Shown one piece after another: positions 1-9,800 of a DNA stretch of 64,000 nucleotides (positions are counted from its first letter, which is position 1; each line of letters opens with the position of its first letter). The stretch lies in the NCBI RefSeq assembly GCF_000759025.1, contig NZ_JPOS01000092.1, forward strand, positions 1 through 64,000, in the 5' to 3' direction. Source of the stretch: Phaeodactylibacter xiamenensis (GTDB lineage Bacteria > Bacteroidota > Bacteroidia > Chitinophagales > Saprospiraceae). The notes beneath the pieces are model-generated. The model was not told the origin of the DNA. It made no database searches and worked only from the letters and a program-made list of their open reading frames with translations. Both the position numbers and the translations under genes were made by a program.

Positions 1-276
1 TGTCAAATAGAACCGTCTCATGTTCTCCAGGTTATCCGTCGAGAAGCCTCTGCCAAAATCTTGAGACAAGCGCCTGGACAGCCCTTTTAGAATTCCTTTG
101 CCATATTCTGCTCGTTCTTTTCCACCTTGCTCATTTTCCACGATGATCCGCCCGATTTCGTAATAGGTGACGACCATCGTCTGATTGACCTGACTGACTA
201 CTTTTCTTCTCGCAAGGGAAAGCAATTCCCCTATTTGAGCGTAGAGCTTTTCTTCTAAATTACGGTGTGGGGTCAT
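1..276 (-). CDS. DUF1016 (YhcG-type) nuclease family, N-terminal part
   Basis: Only the first 92 codons are inside the window; the gene runs off the left edge. The translation starts MTPHRNLEEKLYAQIGELL and contains YYEIGRIIVENEQGG, AEYGKGILKGLSRRL and FGRGFSTDNLENMRRFY. From memory of the family these are hallmarks of the DUF1016 N-terminal domain; the PD-(D/E)XK-like nuclease domain would lie outside the window. The ATG (274-276) overlaps the TGA of the methyltransferase gene in an ATGA arrangement, so the two are probably translationally coupled. DUF1016 proteins are common beside restriction-modification genes, which fits the neighbour. The cellular role is not settled. Confidence 0.8.
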   Translation of the reverse strand, partial: MTPHRNLEEKLYAQIGELLSLARRKVVSQVNQTMVVTYYEIGRIIVENEQGGKERAEYGKGILKGLSRRLSQDFGRGFSTDNLENMRRFYLT

Positions 277-3014
277 GGCCTATCTTTTTTTGCAGTCATT
301 TCGGTGTACAGTTCAAAAAGCTTTTCCAGGCGCTCCGTATCGTTTTTGAAGCGCCGCCCGATGTAGATGCGCTCCAGCACCTCGTCGTTGCGCTCGTGGG
401 CGTGGCGGAGGTCTTCGGGCATCTTTTCCGGGTCGTACAGATCGGCGATCGTGGCCGGGAAGTGGCGCTCGCGGGCCAGCAGGATGTCTTCGGCGCAGCG
501 GGTGAGGTCTTCTTTGTTTTTGGTGGTCAGCTTGGGGACGGGGAAGGTGTTCCAGCCGAGTTTATTACCATAAGAATAATCAGTCCTTAACCGAGAGCAA
601 ACTGTACCAATCCAAACAATATGCAACTTAGACGCTATCAAAGAAAGGTTCCATAAAGGTTCGTCATACATCACATAGCACTTATCGCCAATTACCGGAT
701 TAGAGTCAATATAATCAACGGGTAAATAATGCCTATTTTCTGAAGAAACCCTTGGGATTACGATTGCTTTATTCCCAACAGATGCCGATAACTGAACGAA
801 CCTATGCGGCGTGGCAGCGTGTTTCCTCGTTGAAGCCGCTTTACTAGCACTTCTAAAGTCCCTAACCTTGGAAATAATTTCTTTTACTTTATCGTTTTCT
901 AAGGCATCATTAAGAAACTCATCCTCAATCCAAAGACAGGCTCTTGGTTTCGCTTTGATTAATTCATCTGAACCATAAAAGGGCCTTATAAACTTAGCTG
1001 AAACTTTATCTTTAAAAATTAAGGCTTCGGCGTTATCTCTACTCATAATTAGGTTTCCACCATCTTTTGCCATATTGCCTAAGTACATCGTTCCTACTAG
1101 TGATAAAGGCTTATTTCTCTTACTCACAATCACAGAAGAGCAGGGAACCAAGTAAGGGCCAATTACATCCACCTCTCTGGAAACATCATCTGTAAATAAG
1201 AGACGTTTCTTCGTTTTGTTTTTTGATATTCCAATTATAACTACCGTCACACCAGCTTTATGACTGGCTAAATTTGCCCATTTGAATGAAGTGTGGGCAA
1301 AATATATCTCGAATCCTTTATTAAAAACTAATGACCATAATAATGCCACCTGCTCACCTTGACATATCGAGTTAGTAGTTACAAGCGCAGCATTAGAGTT
1401 TGTCACAGTACAAAATTCAGCAGCTTTGATCATCCAGTTTGCTACATAATCTAGTGAGGCGAATGACCCTTTATACTTGGAAAATACTTGTGCTGTGTCT
1501 TTCTTTTCTAACGCACTCTGGCGATTTCGACCTTTATACGGCGGATTCCCACAAATAAACGTCTCCCCCCCTTCATGCTCAAAATCAATATTCGCCTGCT
1601 GCAGTGGCGTACTAAACAAGTCATCCCCATACAACTTCACCCCCGTACCCGTAGGCGGGCAGACCGTCAGCCAGTTGATACGCAGGGCATTGCCGCAGGT
1701 AATCCAGTTTTCCGCATCCAGCGGCAGGAACTCCGCCAGGGCCAGCTGCTGCCCCAGGTAGAGCACATCGCATTGGTACTCCGCTATGATAAGCGCCAGG
1801 CGGGCAATCTCAGCCGAAAAGCCTTTGATTTCTATGCCCCGAAAGTTGGTCAGGGGGATTTCGGTGGGGCGGTCCGGCTCGCCCCGCCGCCGGTTGATTT
1901 CGTGCTCGATCTCCCGCAGCTGCTTGTAGGCAATGACCAGAAAGTTGCCCGAGCCACAGGCCGGGTCAAAAACGCGGATACGAGCGATGCGCCTGCGCAG
2001 GTTGAGCAGTTTACGGGGGTTGTCGCCCGCTTCCTCTAGTTGCTCCCGCAGCTCATCCAGGAAGAGCGGGTTGAGCACCTTCAGGATATTCGGCACGGAG
2101 GTATAGTGCATCCCCAGGGAGCCCCGCTCGTCCTCATCCGCCACCGCCTGTATCATAGAGCCGAAGATATCCGGGTTGATCTGCTGCCAGTCCAGCCGCC
2201 CCACATGCAGCAGGTAAGAGCGGGCAATCTTGGTAAAGCGGGGGCAGTCCGTTGCCCCGGAAAACAGCTCCCCGTTGACGTAGGGGAATTTGCGCGCCCA
2301 GGTACGGATGCCCTGTGCTTCCCGCTCCTCCGCTTTGACATCCATCGCCCGGAACAGCTCCCCGATGATCTCGTGCATATTGGAAGCATCCGGCGCGCTC
2401 ATCTGTTCCACCGTGCCCGTGAAGAGGTTGTCGCCAGCAAAAATACTCGTGTCTTCCGCAAAAAAGCAGAAGATCAGGCGGGCCATAAAGTGGTTCATGT
2501 CCTGCTTGCGCTCCGGAGTCACCCAGTCGGGATTGGCGCGCAGCAGCTCCATGTACAGCTTGTTGAGCCGCCCCGTGGCTTTGATGTCGAAGGAGCTTTC
2601 CCGTATCTCCTTCACGGTACTGATGCCCGCCAGCTCAAAGAAGAAGGTAAAGTGCTGATGGAAATCGGGGTAGGCGCAAGCCAGGGTCTCTCCGCTGTTC
2701 AGGTTTTCGGCCTGCAGCTCTTCGCCATCGGTAGCGAGTACGAATTTAGCTTTGTTTTTGGCGGTTTCCGGGGCTTCCTGCAGTTGCCGCAGCGTATCCG
2801 CCACTGCTCCCGCCTCGCAGGTCGCGATGTGTATGTTGTTGCGCTGCAGCACCCCGCCCTCAATTTTTGACTTATTGGAGTTGCCCTTACGCAATCGCTT
2901 GACCGTCGTTTCCTTATTCCCATAGGCTTCCAGGAAGGCAAAGGGGAATTCTGCCGGGTCAAAGGGTTGTTCGGCTAACTCGGAGACGGCTTCTTCTATT
3001 TCTACTGCGTTCAT
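273..3014 (-). CDS. MmeI-like class I SAM-dependent DNA methyltransferase
   Basis: A 913-residue protein, the usual size of the MmeI/type IIL-like family. Residues 350-358 read DPACGSGNF (SAM-binding motif I) and residues 490-493 read NPPY (catalytic motif IV of N6-adenine methyltransferases). Before them lie an N-terminal domain and a helical spacer. No clear PD-(D/E)XK nuclease motif is visible in the first 150 residues, so it may be a methylase without its own nuclease, partnered by the DUF1016 gene that overlaps its stop. The part encoding about residues 485-815 (roughly 560-1560) is clearly more AT-rich than the sections on either side; it lies where the target-recognition domain sits in this family. 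Function inferred: sequence-specific adenine methylation in a restriction or other defence role. Confidence 0.85.
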   Translation of the reverse strand: MNAVEIEEAVSELAEQPFDPAEFPFAFLEAYGNKETTVKRLRKGNSNKSKIEGGVLQRNNIHIATCEAGAVADTLRQLQEAPETAKNKAKFVLATDGEELQAENLNSGETLACAYPDFHQHFTFFFELAGISTVKEIRESSFDIKATGRLNKLYMELLRANPDWVTPERKQDMNHFMARLIFCFFAEDTSIFAGDNLFTGTVEQMSAPDASNMHEIIGELFRAMDVKAEEREAQGIRTWARKFPYVNGELFSGATDCPRFTKIARSYLLHVGRLDWQQINPDIFGSMIQAVADEDERGSLGMHYTSVPNILKVLNPLFLDELREQLEEAGDNPRKLLNLRRRIARIRVFDPACGSGNFLVIAYKQLREIEHEINRRRGEPDRPTEIPLTNFRGIEIKGFSAEIARLALIIAEYQCDVLYLGQQLALAEFLPLDAENWITCGNALRINWLTVCPPTGTGVKLYGDDLFSTPLQQANIDFEHEGGETFICGNPPYKGRNRQSALEKKDTAQVFSKYKGSFASLDYVANWMIKAAEFCTVTNSNAALVTTNSICQGEQVALLWSLVFNKGFEIYFAHTSFKWANLASHKAGVTVVIIGISKNKTKKRLLFTDDVSREVDVIGPYLVPCSSVIVSKRNKPLSLVGTMYLGNMAKDGGNLIMSRDNAEALIFKDKVSAKFIRPFYGSDELIKAKPRACLWIEDEFLNDALENDKVKEIISKVRDFRSASKAASTRKHAATPHRFVQLSASVGNKAIVIPRVSSENRHYLPVDYIDSNPVIGDKCYVMYDEPLWNLSLIASKLHIVWIGTVCSRLRTDYSYGNKLGWNTFPVPKLTTKNKEDLTRCAEDILLARERHFPATIADLYDPEKMPEDLRHAHERNDEVLERIYIGRRFKNDTERLEKLFELYTEMTAKKDRP

Positions 3015-3090
3015 AACACCTATGCGGTTTGCGACAATTGTGTGGAGGGAGGTGATGTTTCCAGGATTAAGATAATAAATCCGTTTACAA

Positions 3091-5136
3091 TCAACTATCG
3101 GACTCGGGCATAAACAGCTCTTCTAACACCTCTTTAGTAAAATACTTCTGCAATGTGTTTTCCCAAATTGACCGATTAAGTAAAATAACCATCCTATCTT
3201 TTTTCAACATTCTTTCTACAGCTGGGATTGATAGCTCATCATAGGTTTTCTTTACTTTAACTAAAAACCTGCTATGTTTCTTTTCGTAAATTGTCCCGTA
3301 ATAAAATGCTCCCTCACCGGAATAAGGAAAATACTCTTCCTTATCAGTGTTATGCAAAGTGTTTTTTATCTCTTTTCCGAGGTCAAGTGGTACTGATTTT
3401 GCTCCGCCTTCCATAATTCCTGTAAAAGGGTTCCAAAAACCAATATGAAGTTTGTCACTTGGGAATTCTTTGTTTTGATTGATATCGTCGTTGGGATCAA
3501 AATACACCCATTTACCCGATAGCCAGGAATCCCAGTCAATATTTTTATTCCAACATAGACCGAAACTTGGTTGATAGGTAGTGTCAGTGTCACCCAAGGA
3601 CGTACTATAGTATGCATCCCCGTATATAAGGTTATCCCAATACTTTATCAGTTCTTCTTTTGAAAAGGGATAATGCAACGACACAAGTTCCTTAAAGAAA
3701 GGCTTATTTGAGTTGATAAGGCTATCGATGCCTATATTTGATTCATCATCAAGGTCAGACCACTCAGCTTCTCTTTTTTCTTCGAAGTAATCATTAATTT
3801 TTAATTCGTATTCAACAAGGTTTTCAAGTATTTTTTCATGGCGATTTATATTTAAAGATTTCTGTCGATATTCTTTAGCTACCTCGGTTAGTTCTGTTTT
3901 GACTTTTTTAAAATCAGAATTCTGCAGGTTAAGCTCTTCTTTCAATTTCACTTTATCATGAATACCATTTTGCCCGTTAATAGCCTTCTTTAGTGAAGCT
4001 CGGCTCTTTTGATATTCCTGAAGTCTTATACTTAACAACCTTTTCCGCCGATCTAAAATATCTTTTTCTGTATTAAGCCTTTCAAGAACTTGCCTTACGT
4101 TCGTTTGTTCCTCGACTATTATAGGTTTCACTTCTATATTGCACGCTTCTATTTCTTCTACATACCCTTCAGTTTCAATTAGATGCTTAAACTGTTGGAT
4201 ATAAGGAATCAACTCAAGTGCTCCGGAAATCTTCTCCCCCCTAAATTCATTTAAGTTATGTTGATCTTCTTTCAAATCAACATATCCCCTTTCTTGATTA
4301 AGAAAAACATACCCCTTTAGCTTAATCTCTTTATTTGTTAATATTTTTCTTAGCCCCCGAATCATTTCTTCACCTTGTTTGATGATATAGTTCTGAACGA
4401 ACAACGCTTCATGTTCTACCGAGAGGTTATATGCCTTAGCAATATATTCCATCGCATCCTGCCAGCTTTCATTGTTCAGTCTATGCTTGGATGAATATTG
4501 CACGATTTCATAAATCTTTGAAATCCTGTAGTTGACCCAATCAGAGAACGGAATAATATCCAGACCCTTGTATTTAATCTTAGTGTAAAAATAGCTCGCT
4601 GAACCATAGCCGAAATTTGTTTTCAGCTGTATTGAAAAATCATCGTTAAGTGGATATTTTGGAGCAGACCAGCCAACTCGTCTATGCGAATAGGCCAATA
4701 TTTTTTTATCTCGAGCACACTTTTTATAAGCTTTTTTTAGATAGTAAGCCTGAAGTCTATGTTTGCACTGATTTAACAATCGCTCCTTTTCATCTTGTTT
4801 TGCCTTTTCCTTTTTTACTAAACCATCAATTTTGCTAAAATCACTGGGGTAATTTGATTCGATTTCTTCTACTGTTGAATAAAATCCTTGGTATGGTTTA
4901 TTTAAACTGACACAGTAATCATAACGTTCGAAAAGGATCTTAAGCTTCTTATGTTTTTTTATAACCTGAACTATACCTTTAGCAGTAGTTTTAGGCTTCT
5001 CAAATAAGCTTAGTAAGCCCTTAAACTGTTTCTCTAAACCCTTCTCAATTTCAATATAATCAACTTTTATCTGATCTGTGTTTTCAATAAACACTAGAAC
5101 ACAGATTACTTCTTCATTTATTTGAGATGGGTTCAT
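3091..5136 (-). CDS. Unrecognised 681-residue coiled-coil-rich protein
   Basis: I do not recognise a family. The N-terminal 350 residues are Lys/Tyr-rich and mostly helical in character. About residues 345-475 have the charged heptad look of a coiled coil. The last 170 residues are richer in aromatic residues and Gly/Asp, with GFWNPFTGI and YFPYSGEGAFYYG. No signal peptide or membrane segment is visible, so it is probably cytoplasmic. The gene is markedly AT-rich compared with the chromosome to its right, a sign of transfer. It is 76 bp upstream of the methyltransferase on the same strand and may share its transcript. Its place among defence genes suggests, but does not show, an accessory or stand-alone defence role. 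Confidence 0.6.
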   Translation of the reverse strand: MNPSQINEEVICVLVFIENTDQIKVDYIEIEKGLEKQFKGLLSLFEKPKTTAKGIVQVIKKHKKLKILFERYDYCVSLNKPYQGFYSTVEEIESNYPSDFSKIDGLVKKEKAKQDEKERLLNQCKHRLQAYYLKKAYKKCARDKKILAYSHRRVGWSAPKYPLNDDFSIQLKTNFGYGSASYFYTKIKYKGLDIIPFSDWVNYRISKIYEIVQYSSKHRLNNESWQDAMEYIAKAYNLSVEHEALFVQNYIIKQGEEMIRGLRKILTNKEIKLKGYVFLNQERGYVDLKEDQHNLNEFRGEKISGALELIPYIQQFKHLIETEGYVEEIEACNIEVKPIIVEEQTNVRQVLERLNTEKDILDRRKRLLSIRLQEYQKSRASLKKAINGQNGIHDKVKLKEELNLQNSDFKKVKTELTEVAKEYRQKSLNINRHEKILENLVEYELKINDYFEEKREAEWSDLDDESNIGIDSLINSNKPFFKELVSLHYPFSKEELIKYWDNLIYGDAYYSTSLGDTDTTYQPSFGLCWNKNIDWDSWLSGKWVYFDPNDDINQNKEFPSDKLHIGFWNPFTGIMEGGAKSVPLDLGKEIKNTLHNTDKEEYFPYSGEGAFYYGTIYEKKHSRFLVKVKKTYDELSIPAVERMLKKDRMVILLNRSIWENTLQKYFTKEVLEELFMPESDS

Positions 5137-5269
5137 TGCTTATACTTTTATTTCCACTTGTAAGCCTGAAGAGTCGATTTCGGATTTTTTAGAGAAAACC
5201 TTTAGGTTCTTTCGTGTTTTTACGCTATGCGACATCAAATAGTTACGCATTTTGATGAGCATTGGACAC

Positions 5270-5575
5270 CTAGCAAGATGCTACAGTGGTGCCTAATAAA
5301 ACTTGGGGTGGTTCTTCGACTTTTCTAACAGTTCCCTTCATAAAAGAATGGGGCAATGCATTCATCTGATTTAGTGCCCGTCCTAAGCAATACCATTCTT
5401 CTACTTCTCCAGAAAAGTCGCTCTTGGCTGGTGAACCCATAATTAGTTCGACTTCGGATTTACTCATGCCCGGAGAGAGCTGATAGGAGACATTCAAGTC
5501 TTGCTGGAGACCAAGCATACTTGAACAAGAAGTCAGCGCAAAGGCAATCAGTACGGTAGCAAATAGGTTTTTCAT
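5270..5575 (-). CDS. Small putative lipoprotein, SmpA/BamE-like fold
   Basis: About 101 residues from the ATG at 5573-5575. This start is preferred over one six codons upstream (5593) because it gives a compact lipoprotein signal: MKNLFATVLIAFALTSCSS, with lipobox ALTSC. The mature part has LSPGMSKSEVELIMGSP followed by a tryptophan-containing strand. That 'GMS..EV...MG.P' pattern is typical of the small SmpA/OmlA (BamE-like) fold found in many envelope lipoproteins. The resemblance is by motif only. It sits between the CHAT operon and the AT-rich 681-residue gene on the same strand, with gaps of about 100 bp or more, so co-transcription is uncertain. Confidence 0.6.
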   Translation of the reverse strand: MKNLFATVLIAFALTSCSSMLGLQQDLNVSYQLSPGMSKSEVELIMGSPAKSDFSGEVEEWYCLGRALNQMNALPHSFMKGTVRKVEEPPQVLLGTTVASC

Positions 5576-5676
5576 TATAGTTCCAAGGTTCAATTCAGTT
5601 TACTTTCATTTCAAAAAAGCATGTACCCTTAGTTTAAAGAATAATCCCAGGCGATCCTCAATTAGTAATGCTGAAT

Positions 5677-6450
5677 TCAAGTTTTTTCGACCAACTTCTC
5701 CAGACCCTCCACAATATCCACTTTAACCACTGATTGGCGATTGTACTCTTCCTCCAGAGCCTGGGTAATATACTGGAAAAGATATGCTGAGCCCGGTATC
5801 CGGGTAGATTCAACAGGGGCTCGATCGAGTCTTTCTTTATCTTCATATTTTTCGATGACAAGGTGGGGCTGTTGCTCCCCATACAGCTCGGCTGGTTCGA
5901 AATACAGTTTGAGGCAGCCTTTGTACCCCATAAAAATAAAGGCATTATTGGACAGTCTAACCACGCTGAAAGCTTTCTCAACGATTTGGTCTATTCTTTC
6001 CCTGAACTCTTCTAGGGAGATGTCTTTTTTGAGCTTTTGAGCTTTGCCGTGCTTTGCAAATTTGTCGTTTAGGATTTCTTTGAGCTCATTAGCTTTAGAG
6101 TCAGGGAAGAGATTACGGTATTCTCTTTCTCCCAGGCCCTTTATTTTTTCTTCTATGATTCTCAAATATGCTCCTCTTGACCAGTCAGTATTGTAAATCA
6201 AGCTATGAGTAATTTGATACCAGGTAGAACCTTGTCGTATAGAGAAATCTAAATACTCATCGCTATTTCGTTCAATTTCGTCAAAGTTATCTGAAAGACT
6301 GATGACCCAATTATAGAGGTCCGCTTTATCCATTTTCTGGCTTTCCATAAGACTATAATTTTTCGCTGTTATCAGCTTATTTTCAATGTCTTGACACCTG
6401 AATATATCAGTCCAAACCGTGCCATTATTTGGGAACTTACCCCGCCACAT
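5677..6450 (-). CDS. Unknown 257-residue protein, last gene of the CHAT operon
   Basis: No recognised family. The protein is soluble and charged, with no signal peptide or membrane helix; the middle (about residues 100-155) is Lys/Glu-rich and helical, and the C-terminal half has strand-like segments around FIFMGYKGCLKLYFEP. The ATG at 6450 lies inside the last codons of the upstream gene (14-nt overlap), which argues for translational coupling. An internal ATG at 6348 (MESQKMDKADLY) is the alternative start. Because it is tightly coupled to the membrane protein and the CHAT-NTPase gene, I infer that it works in the same system, perhaps as substrate, effector or adaptor. Nothing in the sequence decides between these. 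Confidence 0.6.
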   Translation of the reverse strand: MWRGKFPNNGTVWTDIFRCQDIENKLITAKNYSLMESQKMDKADLYNWVISLSDNFDEIERNSDEYLDFSIRQGSTWYQITHSLIYNTDWSRGAYLRIIEEKIKGLGEREYRNLFPDSKANELKEILNDKFAKHGKAQKLKKDISLEEFRERIDQIVEKAFSVVRLSNNAFIFMGYKGCLKLYFEPAELYGEQQPHLVIEKYEDKERLDRAPVESTRIPGSAYLFQYITQALEEEYNRQSVVKVDIVEGLEKLVEKT

Positions 6451-6865
6451 ACAACGCCACCAACACAGCCAGCGCCACTATAAAGAAGAAAGCACCCAAC
6501 CCCAACATCCAGTACTTATACCGCACCACCCGCTTATGCATCTTCCGTATTGAAGCCGAGGAGGAATCATTATACCGGTACGGTGCAGGAAACAACACCA
6601 AAAACGTAAACACCAGCGAAGCAATCCACAAAATCACCGCCAAATTCAGCAGCCCACTCCCCGCCATCTCTTTGAAGCCATCCGGATTCAGCTTTAGGAA
6701 GATGGTAAGCGAGATGGAGATCATACCCGAGAGGAACTTCGCGGCATCTTCGATGCGCTCCGGCGTCTTCTGCTGCACCTCCCGCTGATGTTTGATCCAG
6801 GACTGGTCGGCTTCGCTCGCCTTTTTGGCGGCGATGATTTTGGGTGGCTCTTTTTCTTGGGACAT
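6437..6865 (-). CDS. Two-helix membrane protein of the CHAT operon
   Basis: 142 residues. A charged cytosolic N-terminal stretch of about 40 residues is followed by an amphipathic or weak hydrophobic segment (about 44-60) and two clear transmembrane helices near residues 72-92 (LLNLAVILWIASLVFTFLVLF) and 118-140 (YWMLGLGAFFFIVALAVLVA, continuing to the C-terminus). Between them is a basic loop (RKMHKRVVRYKY). No enzymatic motif is visible. It starts 3 bp after the CHAT gene ends and overlaps the next gene by 14 nt, so it is part of that operon. A plausible inference is a membrane target or pore released or cleaved by the CHAT protease, but this is untested. Confidence 0.65.
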   Translation of the reverse strand: MSQEKEPPKIIAAKKASEADQSWIKHQREVQQKTPERIEDAAKFLSGMISISLTIFLKLNPDGFKEMAGSGLLNLAVILWIASLVFTFLVLFPAPYRYNDSSSASIRKMHKRVVRYKYWMLGLGAFFFIVALAVLVALYVAG

Positions 6866-6868
6866 GGT

Positions 6869-9800
6869 CTATTGATTTTGCTGTTGGAGGATTTCCTGGA
6901 CGCGGGCTTCGCCTAGCTTTTCGATTAAAGCATTTAAGTAGTCAGCAGAGGTCTTAGCATTAGGCGACCCAATTTTATCAAAGATAGCATAAGCTTGGAC
7001 GATAAATGGCACGGCAGCTTCCCAGTTTTCCTGCTCGTACTGCATCGCTCCAATATTGTGAAAGCATTCTGCCATGCCATTAGTATCGCCGATCTGCTGC
7101 CTAATTTTCAAACTTTGCTCCAGGTACTCCAAGGCTTTGCCGTAATCCCCTCGCGCTTTGAATATCTGGCTGATATTATTCAGGGTGGCCCCTTCTCCGA
7201 AACGGTCGCCGATCTGCTGCTGTATTTGCAAACTTTGCTCCAGGTACTCCAAGGCTTTGCCGTAATCCCCTCGCGCTTTGAATATCTGGCTGATATTATT
7301 CAGGGTGGCCCCTTCTCCGGAACGGTCGCCGATCTGCTGCCTAATTTTCAAACTTTGCTCCAGGTACTCCAAGGCTTTGCCGTAATCCCCGCGCGCTTTG
7401 AATATCTGGCTGATATTATTCAGGGTGGCCCCTTCGCCTTTCCGGTCACCGATCTGCTGCTTAATTTTCAAACTTTGCTCCAGGTACTCCAAGGCTTTGC
7501 CGTAATCCCTTCGCGCTTTGAATATCTGGCTGATATTATTCAGGGTGGCCCCTTCGCCTTTCCGGTCACCGATCTGCAGACATATATCTAAATCCCGTTT
7601 GAAATATTCAATAGCTTTGTCGTATTCTCCAAGAGCATAATAAAGACTCCCTATATTTCCCAAAGTAGTACTTTCTCCGGACTGGTCGCCGATCTGCTGC
7701 CTAATTTGCAAACTTTGCTCCAGGTACTCCAAGGCTTTGCCGTAATCCCCTCGCGCTTGGAATATCTGGCTGATATTATTCAGGATGGCCCCTTCTCCGG
7801 AACGGTCGCCGATCTGCTGCTTAATTTTCAAACTTTGCTCCAGGTACTCCAAGGCTTTGCCGTAATCCCCTCGCGCATAGGCAGTGGTAGCCATATTATT
7901 CAGGGTGGTCCCTTCTCCGGAACGGTCGCCTTTTTTTCGGTCTGCTTTAAGAGACTTCTCATAGTATTGTAAAGCGGCATCGTACTGCCCATATAAATCC
8001 AAGATTAGCCCCAAGTTATTGTAAATTCGGTCATGTGTATCATCCCCCAGTAGCTCCTCGGTGCGCAAGCCATAGAAGTAGCTGAGCTGGAATTGGGAAG
8101 TTCCATAGTAAAAATGGCAAAGCACATCCCCAATCTCATTCACCCGCTCTTTTCTTTTGGCGGCGTAGTAATGCTGCCACGCTTCTTTCAGGTCACTGTA
8201 ATTGCGGTGATTGACCGTTTTGTCAATGTGGTAGTAGTAATCCCCCGCCTTCTCCTCCGAAAAAGCCGGCAGCGGCAGCTCTACCTGCTCCAGCATGCCC
8301 CGTACCAAGGGGGTGAGGTAATAGTACAGTAGCGATTGCTCCGTATCCAAGGGTTCCTCCTGCCGCTCCAGGAGTGTAAGCTGTACCAGCCGCTCCAGGG
8401 CTTTTTCCTCATCGCTAATCTCAGCCTCTTGCATGGCGATAGCCAGCGGCAGTACCGGGCGGCGGAAGGGGTACATCAGCCCCAGGCAGTGGCGCTCCTC
8501 TTCCGTAAGCAAACCGAGCAGTTGGTTGAAGACCAGGTTTTCGCTCATTTCGTGCAGTACATCCCCTTTGTACTGCTCCAGGTAATCGTGCAGGGTAGCC
8601 AGGGTGTTTTCCGCCTGCCCCTGATGCTGCCGGTATAGCTTATCAAAGAACTCCAGGGCGCGGTAGTTGCCGCCAAAGCTTTGGTGCAGCTGTTTGGCGA
8701 GTTCCTGGAAAGTGCCAGGAGCTGCTTTTTTGAGCGCCGTTGTTGCTTTTTCCCGCAGCAGTTTGTCCAGGCCCAGTTGCTGGCATTTTTTCAGGAAGTC
8801 AGCAAAGCGTACCTGGTTGAGGTCGATTTCTTCCACCTCCGGAAAGTCCGCCAGCGGGTAACGACCGGTAAGCAGCAGGGGGCATAAGCGGTTTTGGTAG
8901 AGAAAGCCGATGACCTCCTTGGTGTCGCTATATTCCGTGGCAAAGCTACCGCCCGGCTCGCTTTGGAAGGTCTCCAGGTTGTCGAAGACGAAGCAGGGGG
9001 TGCATACTTTTTTGACTCTTTTCAATAGGTACAGGAATTGCTTCATTACCTCATCCGAGGCTTCCTCTACTTCACTATCAATAAGGAATTCATCGTGCTC
9101 TGTGCGGAGATAGTCCTTCATTGCCTTAATCACATCCTCTAGTCGGGCAGTATTCTCGTTAAAGACAAAGGGGTAAATACTCCCATCCTGCAAGGCCAGC
9201 CGCTGCACCAAATGCTCCGCCATCGCCGTCTTGCCTACCCCGCCCTGCCCGCGCAGCAGCACCGGCTGCTTGTCTATCAGCAGCGGCAGGGCTTGCTTGC
9301 GCTCCTTGCGCCGCCCGAGGAATTGGTAGCCCTCGTGCCGCTCCAGCAGCAGCGCGTGCTGCCCGGTGATGAACTTATAGTTTTGGAAGGCCAGCGGAGT
9401 ATATGCCGCTTTCCAATCTACCAGATCGCTCACTGCGCTATTGGTATACAGCTGCGGGATCATCCACTGCGCGGGCGGCTGCTTTGGGTATAGCCGGGCT
9501 TCTTCCTGCTGCGTGTATCGTATGGCACTCTGGAAGGCGCGTTGCAGCGGCTCTTTTTCCGCCAGCTGCTGGTACAAATGGCTGGCAAAGACCGTGGCAA
9601 AGTAGTCGCTGATGCTCAGCCCCATCGCCACTACAGCGGGTACACCAATCTCCAGCAGGCGATTACTCACCCCCTTGAAGGTCTCCTCCTTTTGCCCTTG
9701 CGCCGTCTGGCAGGAAGACAGCAGCACCAGCGCCGGGCAGTGCTCCGGCTTGGCATTCAGCGCAGCGGCAAAGTCGGCAGCAGAAGTCGGCTGTTTTTCC

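Noticed and set aside
7091-7930. CRISPR-like array or minisatellite
   Set aside because: The 120-bp units are in frame inside a coding sequence and encode 40-residue TPRs; there are no spacers.
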